A stretch of 11,496 nt of DNA from Candidatus Zixiibacteriota bacterium (GTDB taxonomy: Bacteria; Zixibacteria; MSB-5A5; GN15; PGXB01): the NCBI GenBank assembly GCA_020345705.1, contig CP070766.1, positions 1,871,034-1,882,529 of the forward strand. Direction: 5' to 3'. The notes beneath the pieces were generated by a model. The model saw nothing but the letters and a program-made list of their open reading frames with translations, did no database searches and was not told where the DNA came from. A program made the position numbers and the translations under genes. Shown in pieces: positions 1-7,385 of the stretch (positions within the stretch are counted from its first letter, which is position 1; every line of letters starts with the position of its first letter).

Positions 1-319
1 ACACCCCTAAATCCCCTCTCGAGAGGGGACTTGTCTAAGCGCGGCTGACTGCGTCGAATCCGGCATCGTTCGGGGAGTCTTGGGCCATTCGATGGGTCGT
101 GTTGCCCCGGTTATAGCCGTGCAGTGCGGACGTTCCTTGAGACGATCAAGAATCAATCAGGCCTCGGTAAATAGGCTCGCGTCACGTGGCGGGGGGAGAG
201 CAGTCCCGGCGCGGGGGCGGCATTGCGTACATAACGGGCAAAGGCAAAAAAAATTGTTTGCCACTGCTGTTGTGGTGCAGTTCTTTATCCCAAATTGACC
301 GTCAGAGCCGTATATATCT
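1..319. other. Leading region without a convincing gene
   Basis: No reading frame here looks like a real protein. The 72-codon plus-strand frame at 80-298 is Arg/Gly/Cys-rich, has no recognisable domain and no Shine-Dalgarno, and runs against a minus-strand frame of similar quality. Visible structure consists of the 18-bp palindrome at 12-29 and a loose inverted repeat GGCAAA (243-248) / TTTGCC (257-262) around an A-tract. No promoter with good spacing is seen before the DUF362 gene. The region could be a dispersed repeat, an RNA-level element or decayed sequence. The window alone cannot decide. Confidence 0.4.
12..29. repeat. 18-bp perfect palindrome
   Basis: TCCCCTCTC is followed directly by its reverse complement GAGAGGGGA with no spacer. 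As RNA it could fold with a TCGA loop and a 7-bp stem. No T-run follows, so it is not a standard intrinsic terminator. It may be the edge of a longer element that begins before the window. Confidence 0.6.
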
Positions 320-322
320 GTG

Positions 323-1462
323 ATGGATGAAGAATTGCGCTCCAGAGTCGCTATCGTAGGCTGCAACAGTTACGACATCGACATCCTGACTCAAAAAGTA
401 CAGGAGAGCCTCACGCTGCTCGGCGGGCTCGACAAGTTCGTGAGGCCGGGCATGAAGGTGCTTCTGAAACCCAATCTTATTTCAGCCAAAGAGCCGCAGA
501 GGGCGATAACGACTCATCCGGCGCTCGTCGCGGCGGTGGCTCGTGAAGTCCGCAAAATAGGCGCAGATGTCGTTGTTGGCGATTCCCCGGGCGGGGCCAA
601 GCGGAACATGAAGCGCGTCTGGGACAACACCGGCATGAGTGCCATGGCCAGACGTGAAGATTTGAAGCTGGTCAATTTCGAGGCGGTCGGAATCGAGAAG
701 TTCCGCTGCAACGGCCGGTCCTATTTTATCGCCCGGGCGGCGGTTGAGGCTGACCTGATTATCAGCTTGCCGAAGCTCAAAACCCATGTTTTGACTCTCA
801 TGACCGGGGCGGTGAAAAACATTTTCGGTCTCGTTCCGGGATTTCGGAAAGGGAACTATCACAAGGAATTCCCGAAACCGAACGATTTCGCCGAAGTTAT
901 TGTCGATATCCTCTCCATCCGGACGCCCGAATTGACCGTTATGGACGCGGTTCTTTCCATGGAAGGAGACGGGCCGTCATCGGGCACGCCCCGATGGACA
1001 AACCTTCTTCTCGCCTCCCGTGATCCGGTGGCGACTGATACCGTCGCGGCTGAGATTATAGGCCTGGAGCCGAGAAATGTCCCGACGACCCGGATTGCCT
1101 CGGAGGCCGGTCTGGGAATCGGCTGGCGGGAGATGATTGAGGTTGTTGGTAAGCCGTTGAAAGAAGCCAGGGTACCCGGATTTCAGCTTACTTCCAACCG
1201 TAAGATCGAAATGGTTCCGGGCTTCGTATACAGGCTTCTCACACCTTATATCTGGGTCAGGCCCGGTGTTGACAGGCATCTGTGCACCAAATGCGCCACC
1301 TGCGTCGATTCCTGCCCGAATGGAGCCATCAGGATCGACGGCGATAAGATTCCCGTGCTGAGCCGGGAACTGTGTATAAGTTGCTGGTGTTGCCACGAGC
1401 TTTGCCCTTCCAGGGCTATTTTTGTCAATAAGTCGTGGCTTGCAAAGAAATTCATCCGTTAA
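323..1462 (+). CDS. DUF362 family protein with C-terminal 2x[4Fe-4S] ferredoxin domain
   Basis: A 379-residue protein. The N-terminal ~300 residues match the DUF362 pattern: an opening strand VAIVGC, then VLLKPNLI, TTHPALV, VVVGDSPGG and LPKLKTHVLTLMTGAVKNIFG. The C-terminus has two CxxCxxCxxxCP motifs (C321/324/327/331 and C351/354/357/361), typical of two [4Fe-4S] clusters. There is no signal peptide or membrane segment, so it is probably cytoplasmic. DUF362 proteins with ferredoxin tails are widespread in anaerobes and uncultivated lineages. Their reaction is unknown to me, and an electron-transfer-coupled role is only inferred from the clusters. ATG 323 is chosen as the start. GTG 320 is directly before it in frame and equally possible, and neither has a clear Shine-Dalgarno. 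The gene stands alone, with 173 bp separating it from the next one. The second motif carries an extra Cys (C356) beside the cluster ligands. Confidence 0.88.
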   Translation: MDEELRSRVAIVGCNSYDIDILTQKVQESLTLLGGLDKFVRPGMKVLLKPNLISAKEPQRAITTHPALVAAVAREVRKIGADVVVGDSPGGAKRNMKRVWDNTGMSAMARREDLKLVNFEAVGIEKFRCNGRSYFIARAAVEADLIISLPKLKTHVLTLMTGAVKNIFGLVPGFRKGNYHKEFPKPNDFAEVIVDILSIRTPELTVMDAVLSMEGDGPSSGTPRWTNLLLASRDPVATDTVAAEIIGLEPRNVPTTRIASEAGLGIGWREMIEVVGKPLKEARVPGFQLTSNRKIEMVPGFVYRLLTPYIWVRPGVDRHLCTKCATCVDSCPNGAIRIDGDKIPVLSRELCISCWCCHELCPSRAIFVNKSWLAKKFIR

Positions 1463-1480
1463 GACGCTCAGCGCAAATCC

Positions 1481-1498
1481 TGCGCCGGCGCAATTTTT
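1481..1498 (+). terminator. Possible weak terminator after the DUF362 gene
   Basis: The 12-bp palindrome TGCGCCGGCGCA is followed by ATTTTT, 18 bases after the DUF362 stop codon. The best RNA hairpin has only a 4-bp TGCG/CGCA stem and a CCGG loop, so it is marginal. The same bases overlap the sigma-54-like element at 1486-1501, and the two readings compete. Confidence 0.25.
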
Positions 1499-1501
1499 GC
1501 T
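1486..1501 (+). promoter_or_regulatory. Candidate sigma-54 (-24/-12) promoter
   Basis: CGGCGCAATTTTTGCT matches the sigma-54 consensus TGGCACGN4TTGCW at 9 of 12 defined positions. The invariant GG (1487-1488) and GC (1499-1500) have the required 10-base spacing. It lies 150 bp upstream of the small secreted protein that precedes a sigma-54 activator gene, so autoregulation is an attractive inference. The GG/GC part overlaps a GC palindrome and T-run that could instead be a terminator. Confidence 0.4.
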
Positions 1502-1529
1502 TGACAAACCGCTTGTTATTTCATAAGAT
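1501..1529 (+). promoter_or_regulatory. Sigma-70-type promoter upstream of the small secreted gene
   Basis: A perfect -35 box TTGACA (1501-1506), a 17-bp spacer and a -10 box TAAGAT (1524-1529) predict a start near 1536 and a leader of about 100 bases. The -35 box abuts the -12 element of the sigma-54-like site, so the two forms of polymerase would exclude each other if both sites are real. Confidence 0.5.
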
Positions 1530-1635
1530 AGGAGTAGCAATAATTGCGACGTCAAGAACTTTTAGTTATGTAAATATGTTTTATTAATGACCGCTTCTCT
1601 TTATCGGAAGCATAAATAAGTAGGAGGCAAATCCA

Positions 1636-1974
1636 ATGAGAGTGACCAAGATGTTGGCAATCCTGTTTGCGGCCATCCTGGTTGTCTTTTGCTTCAATGC
1701 TCCGGCGGTTTTCTCAGGGGTTGGCGTTGACGGTGATCCCTGGGATGGAGACGGCGGCGGCGATGGAGATGGTACCGGCGGTTCGAGCCGTGATAGTTTA
1801 TCATCAACCGGATTGCCGCTGCGTTGCGACTCCAGTCCTAGCGGAGGAGGCAACACCGGCTCATCGGACGTGATGAGCTTGCTGAAGATCGTCAGTTTCT
1901 CGTTCTGGCAGTTTGAGAAGATTGAACTTCAGTCTCAGGAAGCCGCAGCAGTTGTAGCAAAATCAGGAGAATGA
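1636..1974 (+). CDS. Small secreted Gly/Asp-rich protein of unknown function
   Basis: A 112-residue protein. The start is well supported by AGGAGG placed 8-9 bases upstream of the ATG. Residues 1-27 look like a Sec signal peptide: basic start MRVTK, a hydrophobic core, and a likely cut near VFS|GV. The mature N-terminus is a low-complexity Gly/Asp tract (about residues 29-50), then a Ser/Gly/Pro linker with one Cys. The C-terminal ~35 residues start hydrophobic (MSLLKIVSFSFWQF) and end in a charged, Ala-rich stretch. I recognise no family. The protein ends 41 bp before a large TPR-containing sigma-54 activator with no promoter between them, so the two are probably cotranscribed. Possible roles are an exported signal, an envelope component or a regulatory ligand, and none is shown by sequence. 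A competing frame at 1667-1873 lacks both Shine-Dalgarno and signal peptide. Confidence 0.7.
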   Translation: MRVTKMLAILFAAILVVFCFNAPAVFSGVGVDGDPWDGDGGGDGDGTGGSSRDSLSSTGLPLRCDSSPSGGGNTGSSDVMSLLKIVSFSFWQFEKIELQSQEAAAVVAKSGE

Positions 1975-2015
1975 TTTTTTGTTAGTGCCATAGCCAAGTA
2001 GCAAAGAAGATTAAA

Positions 2016-4946
2016 ATGAGCCTAACCTCACGTCAAAACACTGATTTTGATAGCAGGCTGAAAGAAATTGACCAGCTATACCGCCAAAGAAAGCCTGATA
2101 TCGCTCGAGAGCAGTTGCAGGCCTTGGCTGCCTCCGGTTACAAGCCGGTAGATTATGAGTTGGGGCTGTACAAGGCTCTCCAGGCGGCCGATTTTTATTT
2201 CTCGGGGAAATATCAAGAAGCAATCGAGACGGGGCTTGAGGCCAGCAAGCTGCTCGCATCCTCTGCGCTGCACCGTTGGGTCGGCAATCTTTATCTGACT
2301 CTGTACCGAAGCTACCTGAGCAGTGGTGATCTCAAGTCTGCCGAGAGATACGCCGTTGATGCTCTGGCTTTTTACAGACGTGTTAAGGATGATTCCGGGA
2401 TGGCCGGATGCCTGAATGGTATGGCCCGGTTGGCCTATATTCGCTGCGATTATGCCAAGGCTAAGGAATATATCAATGAGGCCATCCAGCTATCCAAGGG
2501 TGATAATATTCGAATGGTCGAAGAGACCGGCAACCTCGGCAGAATCGAAATCCGCACCGGTGACTGGCAGTCTGCGGAGGAGCATCTCAAGTCAACATTA
2601 AAGCTGGCCAATGAGCTTGGGTTAAGGCTTTCCTTGGCGAGAAATCATCTCTCGCTGGGCCTTCTTTCTCTGCGGCTGCGGAATTTCACGGCCTGCACCC
2701 GGGAACTGCGGTCCGCATCAGTGATAATTGAGGAGGATAATCTGCTCAGGGAACGAGCGATTTATCTGGAGTATGCCGGCGAGCTGGCGCTGGAGCAGGG
2801 AGACATCGTCCAAGCGAAGAAGCTCTTAGGCAAAGGTTATGAGCTGGGTCGAGAACTGGCGGTAGAATCAGACCTGACGTGTCAGATAACCAGGAGAATG
2901 GCGCAGGTTGAACTGCAGCTCGATAATCTGGACGAGGCTCTGAGACTTGCCCAGAAGTCGCTTGACATTGCCAATAAGTTGGGTGAGAAAAACGAAATCG
3001 GATTGAGCCACATTGTAATTGCCGAGATCTTTGCCGCCAGAGACAAGTTCGATGCCTCCATAGATTATGTTCAGAAAGGGATGGAGGTTCTGACCAGCAT
3101 TGGTGATCCCCATGATATCGCCCGGTCGCTGATGATCCTAGGCGACATTTACAGCCGCTGCAAGAATGTCGGCCACGGGAAGTTCGATAAGGCTTTTGAT
3201 GAGGCCTTCCGGATTTTCAATAAATTAAGGCTTTACTACTGGTCGGCTGAGGCTCGTTTCAGGCAAGGTGTTTATTGCTGCCAGCACGCCCGGATTTCGG
3301 TCGGCTTTAAGAGCCTGCTGGAAGCAGAGAGAATATTCGACAAGGTTTCCGAGAAGGCCAAGGTCCGCAGTATCAGGCTATTCAAGCAGGAGCTTTCGAA
3401 GCAGGCAGTGGCGATCTCCGTTTCTGCCGAAAACGAATTCAAGATTTTCGGCGATTACTTCACGGATAAAGAGTATTCCAACTTGAAATCAGGCCCGATC
3501 CAGGAGTTTGTTAAAATCCTGGGTGGCAAGACCGATGCCCATCGGGTCATAATATACAGTGTCGGTCAGGGCCAGCACGAGACCGTTTCCAGTGAGGATA
3601 TGACGCCCCTTCAGCGAAGGAAGTTTCTCCAGCAGTTTGAAGAACTTTTGGGTGAAGAATTCAACAGCGATAAGCCGACATTGATTCTGGACAGCCGCCG
3701 CGATCCGTTCATAAATGATCTTCTGAGTTCCAGCAACGGCGATGTTATTTCGAGTGTTATAGTTGTTCCGCTGGTCTTGGGAAAAGAAATCACAGGTTAC
3801 GTTTATCTTGATAGGATCACAACAAATGGTAATTTCAAACCTTTCGGCCAGAAAGAGCTGAATTTTGCGGTCGGCTTTGCCGACCTCATCTCGCTGAAGA
3901 TGACTGAGTATGATAAGTTTCTTCTTGAGGAAGACAATAAGCGCCTCAAGGCGCAGCTTCTTGAGAAATCGGCTTTTCCGAATATCATAACTCAAAGCAA
4001 GCAGATGCTTGAGATGCTGGCCCGGGTCCAGCAGGTTGTTAATTCCAATATCTCCATTTCCATCGAGGGTGAGACCGGCTCGGGCAAGGATTTGCTCGCC
4101 AAGACGATTCATTACAATTCCAGCCGCAAGGACAAGAGATTCATTTCGGTCAATTGTGCGGCACTCCCGGAAACGCTGCTGGAATCCGAGCTTTTCGGTC
4201 ACAAAAGAGGCGCTTTTACGGGTGCTGACAGGGATAAAGTCGGTTTATTTGAGGAGGCCGATGGCGGGACATTTTTCCTTGATGAGATTGCCGACATGCC
4301 TCTATCCATTCAGGCAAAAGTCCTTCGCATTCTGGAGGAAAAGGAGATTGTCCGGCTGGGCGAGACCAAGCCGATAAAGGTTGATGTCAGGATCATATCG
4401 GCCACCAACAAAGACCTCAAAGTGGAGATGGGGGCGGGCCGATTTCGGCAGGATCTGTATTATCGACTTACCGCTCTCTGCTTCAGCATACCGCCTCTTC
4501 GAGAAAGAAGAGAGGATATACCTCTGCTGATTCGTCATTTTGCCGGCGGCAAGATAGGATTTACGCGCGAGGCCATGAGCAGACTGGTGTCGTTCGATTG
4601 GCCGGGCAATGTTCGTGAGCTTGAGAATGAGGTCAAGAAGCTGGTGCTATTGGCAGGAGATAAGTCCTTATTAGACGTGGATCTGCTCTCGGCCAAGATC
4701 ATTGAGCATGGTCAGGAGGGCGATTCGGGCAAACCTGAGATCAACACCGACATTACTCTTCACAGCGACTTCTCGCTTTATGACTATCTTGCCGAATATG
4801 AGAAGCGATTCATTATCAAGGCCCTGCGTGAGCAGAGCGGTGTCAAAAAGCACGCCGCGGCTTTCCTGAACATCCCCGAATCGACACTCCGTCTGAAGAT
4901 TAAGCAATACAATATCGATTTGAAAGACCTTCCCGCCGTCAGTTGA
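2016..4946 (+). CDS. TPR-GAF-AAA+ sigma-54-dependent transcriptional activator
   Basis: A 976-residue bacterial enhancer-binding protein. Residues ~10-440 are helical repeats of TPR type, with recurring patterns such as AKEYINEAI and ALRLAQKSLDIANKLG. Residues ~490-640 resemble a GAF sensor domain. Residues ~656-880 form the AAA+ sigma-54 interaction domain: Walker A GETGSGKD (685-692), the GAFTGA sigma-54 contact loop (732-737), Walker B FFLDE (753-757) and WPGNVRELEN later on. A Fis-type HTH closes the protein (about 920-968, ending in PESTLRLKIKQYNID). With Walker A, Walker B and GAFTGA intact, it should hydrolyse ATP and open sigma-54 promoters. There is no receiver domain, so it is not a classical two-component regulator. 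Input is probably a ligand or protein sensed by TPR and/or GAF. The Shine-Dalgarno is weak (AAGA, ~8 bases upstream), in line with translation from a shared transcript with the upstream small gene. Target genes are unknown. Confidence 0.95.
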   Translation: MSLTSRQNTDFDSRLKEIDQLYRQRKPDIAREQLQALAASGYKPVDYELGLYKALQAADFYFSGKYQEAIETGLEASKLLASSALHRWVGNLYLTLYRSYLSSGDLKSAERYAVDALAFYRRVKDDSGMAGCLNGMARLAYIRCDYAKAKEYINEAIQLSKGDNIRMVEETGNLGRIEIRTGDWQSAEEHLKSTLKLANELGLRLSLARNHLSLGLLSLRLRNFTACTRELRSASVIIEEDNLLRERAIYLEYAGELALEQGDIVQAKKLLGKGYELGRELAVESDLTCQITRRMAQVELQLDNLDEALRLAQKSLDIANKLGEKNEIGLSHIVIAEIFAARDKFDASIDYVQKGMEVLTSIGDPHDIARSLMILGDIYSRCKNVGHGKFDKAFDEAFRIFNKLRLYYWSAEARFRQGVYCCQHARISVGFKSLLEAERIFDKVSEKAKVRSIRLFKQELSKQAVAISVSAENEFKIFGDYFTDKEYSNLKSGPIQEFVKILGGKTDAHRVIIYSVGQGQHETVSSEDMTPLQRRKFLQQFEELLGEEFNSDKPTLILDSRRDPFINDLLSSSNGDVISSVIVVPLVLGKEITGYVYLDRITTNGNFKPFGQKELNFAVGFADLISLKMTEYDKFLLEEDNKRLKAQLLEKSAFPNIITQSKQMLEMLARVQQVVNSNISISIEGETGSGKDLLAKTIHYNSSRKDKRFISVNCAALPETLLESELFGHKRGAFTGADRDKVGLFEEADGGTFFLDEIADMPLSIQAKVLRILEEKEIVRLGETKPIKVDVRIISATNKDLKVEMGAGRFRQDLYYRLTALCFSIPPLRERREDIPLLIRHFAGGKIGFTREAMSRLVSFDWPGNVRELENEVKKLVLLAGDKSLLDVDLLSAKIIEHGQEGDSGKPEINTDITLHSDFSLYDYLAEYEKRFIIKALREQSGVKKHAAAFLNIPESTLRLKIKQYNIDLKDLPAVS

Positions 4947-5031
4947 GATTTCATCGGAAAATTCGATAGCCGCATTTTGTCTTTCTTTTTAGATGGATTT
5001 TTTATATTATGACATCAGGAGGTAAAGGCTT

Positions 5032-5100
5032 ATGCCAGGTAAGGTTCCACAGAAAAAAGAGAAGAAAAAACCGAAAAAGAAAAAGAAAAAAGAGAAGTAA
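5032..5100 (+). CDS. 22-residue lysine-rich microprotein
   Basis: A tiny frame starting MPGKVPQKKEK and ending at TAA 5098-5100. About two thirds of its residues are Lys, with Glu and Pro interspersed. It is supported by a perfect AGGAGG (5017-5022) nine bases before the ATG, and by a strong intrinsic terminator 28 bases after the stop. It therefore has a complete small-gene layout, although it is too short for normal gene finders. The charge suggests binding to RNA, ribosomes or another polyanion, but that is inference only. A -10-like TATATT sits at 5003-5008, without a convincing -35. It could instead be the last gene of the upstream regulator transcript, which ends 85 bases earlier. I recognise no family. 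Confidence 0.6.
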   Translation: MPGKVPQKKEKKKPKKKKKKEK

Positions 5101-5127
5101 TCTCGATAAGTCTTTTTCATGAATCCC

Positions 5128-5153
5128 GGCTCCCGTTCCTCGGGAGCCTTTTT
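5128..5153 (+). terminator. Strong Rho-independent terminator
   Basis: An 8-bp perfect stem GGCTCCCG / CGGGAGCC (5128-5135 and 5141-5148) with loop TTCCT is followed immediately by TTTTT (5149-5153). It closes the transcript carrying the microprotein, and probably the sigma-54 regulator. Confidence 0.92.
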
Positions 5154-5238
5154 ATCAATGGTCGCGCCGCAAGTCCGATCCGGGATTCCTGCAATATACA
5201 CCGTAACGTACCCGGCCCGGGACGAATCCAGAAACCGA

Positions 5239-5266
5239 TTGAAATCTCGGGGATATTATATATATT
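5239..5266 (+). promoter_or_regulatory. Candidate promoter for the HIT / aconitase-like unit
   Basis: TTGAAA (5239-5244), a 16-bp spacer and TATATT (5261-5266) lie just upstream of the HIT gene. The predicted start near 5273 is only about two bases before ATG 5275, which would make the mRNA essentially leaderless. No Shine-Dalgarno is visible there either. The region is AT-rich, so a chance match is possible. Confidence 0.4.
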
Positions 5267-5274
5267 AATTGTCT

Positions 5275-5796
5275 ATGGGCAGAAAACTCATCTGGGCGCC
5301 GTGGCGATTTGAATATATTCTCGGCACAAAGGAAAAGGGTTGTATTTTTTGCAACCGATTGAAAAAGCGCAACGACAATGACAATCTAATTGTCTTTCGC
5401 GGCAAGAAAGCATTTGTCATCCTTAACAGGTTTCCGTACAACTCCGGTCATACGATGGTTGTTCCCAACCGACATATCGGCACCCTCAGTAAGATGTCGC
5501 AAGAGGAAGCCTTTGGGTTTTTTGATACCGTTCGGCTGACGGTTGACGCGACAAGGAAAGCTTTCAGACCCGATTCGTTCAATATCGGAATGAATATGGG
5601 AAAAGGATCGGGTGCGGGAGTGCCGGGTCACCTGCATATGCACATCGTTCCACGATGGGCCGAAGATACTAATTTCATGCCTGTCATCGGCGATACCGAA
5701 GTTGTTTCTTTCCCCCTTGACCTGATATTCAAGAAGCTGAAAGAAGGATTTGACAGCCTATGCCCCGAAGGAAAATCCCGACCAAAGCGGAGCTGA
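5275..5796 (+). CDS. HIT family nucleotide-binding protein (Ap4A phosphorylase/hydrolase-like)
   Basis: A 173-residue HIT-superfamily protein. Evidence includes the N-terminal LIWAPWRFEYI seen in bacterial Ap4A-phosphorylase-like members, a CIFC pair (C23, C26) suited to zinc binding, GHTMVVPNRH (58-67), and the HIT triad GHLHMHIVPRW (H119, H121, H123; H121 is the expected nucleophile). Family members hydrolyse or phosphorolyse nucleotide-phosphate bonds such as Ap4A or AMP conjugates, in the cytoplasm. The exact substrate cannot be read from sequence. ATG 5275 is chosen; an in-frame TTG at 5269 would add two residues. No Shine-Dalgarno is visible at either start. The last 37 bases overlap the next gene in another frame, so the two are likely translationally coupled and may share a stress or metabolic role. 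Confidence 0.92.
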   Translation: MGRKLIWAPWRFEYILGTKEKGCIFCNRLKKRNDNDNLIVFRGKKAFVILNRFPYNSGHTMVVPNRHIGTLSKMSQEEAFGFFDTVRLTVDATRKAFRPDSFNIGMNMGKGSGAGVPGHLHMHIVPRWAEDTNFMPVIGDTEVVSFPLDLIFKKLKEGFDSLCPEGKSRPKRS

Positions 5797-7385
5797 TTCA
5801 GCTTCAGAAGCTTTACAAGACGGACGAAAAGATTGCCGAAAGGCTCGGCAATGTTACGCCCCAGCTGGTCGCCTATTGGCGGCGGAAGAAGAATATCGCC
5901 AAGTACTCCTTTCCCAAGTTCTCCAAACATGAGATTCGCGAACTATGGGAGCGCTTTGGTGATGATTACCGCTGCGGCCTTGAACTCGGGATATCTAAGG
6001 CCGCCTTCTATAACTGGCGCCGCAAATATAATCTGATGGAAAAGCCGGCCTTTCTCAAGCTTGAGCAGCTTGAGCTGAATCTGGGCGGCGGCCCGAGCAG
6101 AATGAACGGGAGGAGGTTTCATTACGGTCAGCAGACCATCTCCCAGAAGATTCTGGCTGAGCGGGCCGGGCTGCAAAAAGCGGAAGTGGGTCAGATAGTC
6201 AACGTTGAACCCGACCTGTGTGTCCTTCAGGACAGCGCCGATCAGACTATCAAAAAGTTTCAGGAAATCGGTCTCAATTTCGTCTGGAATCCCAACCGCA
6301 TTGTTATTGTTCTGGATCATCATGTCCCGGCCGATTCACCGGTCCTGGCCGAGGCTCACATGCACATCCGTGAATTCGTCAAGAGGCAGAATATAAAGTA
6401 CTTCTTTGATATCTCCGAAGGCGCCTGCCATCAGGTCGTGGTCGAAAGAGGGCAGATTCTTCCGGGGCAGTTGGCGGTCGGGATCGACGGTTATGTCACC
6501 TCATACGGATGCCTCGGGGCCTTTGCCACCGGTGTTGATGAGGCCGAGATGGCGGCTTTATGGGCAACCGGAAAGATCTGGATGAAAATCCCGCCCACGA
6601 TAAAGATTGTCGTCAACGGGAGACTGCCCAGAGGAGTCTACGCCAAAGACGTTATACTTTTTATCGCCAGGAAGCTTACTTCCCGTGGCGCCGTATATAA
6701 GGCGATAGAGTTTTACGGTTCCGTGATTTCGCAGATGACGATATCCGAAAGGTTTACGATAGCCAATATGGCGCTCGAGCTTGGCGCCAAAGCCGCGGTG
6801 TGTTCGTTTGATTCGATCACACGAAGATATCTGGCCGGCAGGACCAAGATGCCTTACCGACCCGCTCTTGCCGACAAGGATGCTTTTTATGACGAAACCT
6901 ATGCATTCAATATCGAGCATTTATCTCCTCAGATCGCCTGTCCCGACAGCTTCGACAATATCGAAGCCGTCTCACAGGTAGCCGGGCTTCCGGTCAATCA
7001 GGTCGTGATCGGGTCTTGCACGAGCGGGCGTTTCGACGATCTTAGAATCGCCGCTGACGTCATCAAAGACAAGAAGATTCACCGTGAAGTGCGCCTGCTG
7101 ATTTTTCCCGGTTCTCGCGCCGTGTATCTCGAGGCTTTGAAGAAGGGTCTGATACGGGCTTTTGTGGAAGCCGGGGCGCTGGTGCTCAGTCCGGGCTGCG
7201 GACCCTGCCTGGGCGCACATCAGGGTGCTGTAGCCGGCGGTGAAAGGTGCCTCACCACGACCAACTGGAATTTCGGGCGAGGTGCAAACACCGCCGAAGC
7301 TGAGGTCTATATTGCGTCTCCCGCTACCGCGGCGGCCTCGGCTCTAAAGGGGGTTATCACCGACCCGACCGGGTACGTGAAGTAG
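5760..7385 (+). CDS. Aconitase/IPMD large-subunit-like Fe-S protein with N-terminal tandem HTH, altered active site
   Basis: A 541-residue protein. Residues ~8-46 and ~55-92 are two similar HTH-like repeats, each ending in WRRKxN (W40, W86; 46-residue period). From ~121 on it is a LeuC/homoaconitase-type domain: DHH (186-188), GACHQVVVE (H224), TIANMALE (N336, E340), GSCTSGR (C420) and GCGPCLG (C480, C483). C420-x59-C480-x2-C483 preserves the [4Fe-4S] ligands. Two otherwise conserved sites are changed. The family ADSHT motif reads IDGYV, so the residues matching aconitase Ser166/His167 are G244/Y245. NRNF reads NWNF, so the substrate Arg is W503, with a one-residue gap before GR. Automated annotation would call this LeuC, but normal isomerase activity is doubtful. 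An Fe-S DNA-binding regulator or a different hydratase is plausible. It starts inside the HIT gene, and its likely partner is the small subunit at 7598. Confidence 0.9.
   Translation: MPRRKIPTKAELIQLQKLYKTDEKIAERLGNVTPQLVAYWRRKKNIAKYSFPKFSKHEIRELWERFGDDYRCGLELGISKAAFYNWRRKYNLMEKPAFLKLEQLELNLGGGPSRMNGRRFHYGQQTISQKILAERAGLQKAEVGQIVNVEPDLCVLQDSADQTIKKFQEIGLNFVWNPNRIVIVLDHHVPADSPVLAEAHMHIREFVKRQNIKYFFDISEGACHQVVVERGQILPGQLAVGIDGYVTSYGCLGAFATGVDEAEMAALWATGKIWMKIPPTIKIVVNGRLPRGVYAKDVILFIARKLTSRGAVYKAIEFYGSVISQMTISERFTIANMALELGAKAAVCSFDSITRRYLAGRTKMPYRPALADKDAFYDETYAFNIEHLSPQIACPDSFDNIEAVSQVAGLPVNQVVIGSCTSGRFDDLRIAADVIKDKKIHREVRLLIFPGSRAVYLEALKKGLIRAFVEAGALVLSPGCGPCLGAHQGAVAGGERCLTTTNWNFGRGANTAEAEVYIASPATAAASALKGVITDPTGYVK

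Noticed and set aside
80..298. 72-codon plus-strand frame at the left edge
   Set aside because: No Shine-Dalgarno, odd Arg/Gly/Cys composition, no domain, and an equally open frame on the other strand.
977..1555. 192-codon minus-strand reading frame
   Set aside because: It is antisense to the DUF362 ferredoxin part and runs into the promoter region. The plus-strand Cys motifs are decisive.
1667..1873. Alternative 68-codon frame inside the small secreted gene
   Set aside because: It lacks the Shine-Dalgarno and signal peptide that support the frame at 1636-1974.
3489..4202. 237-codon minus-strand reading frame
   Set aside because: It is antisense to the GAF and AAA+ regions of the sigma-54 activator, whose motifs are intact, and it has no recognisable features.
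5007..5201. Phe-rich minus-strand frame resembling a membrane segment
   Set aside because: The Phe run is only the reverse complement of the Lys codons of the microprotein, and the frame reads through the intrinsic terminator.
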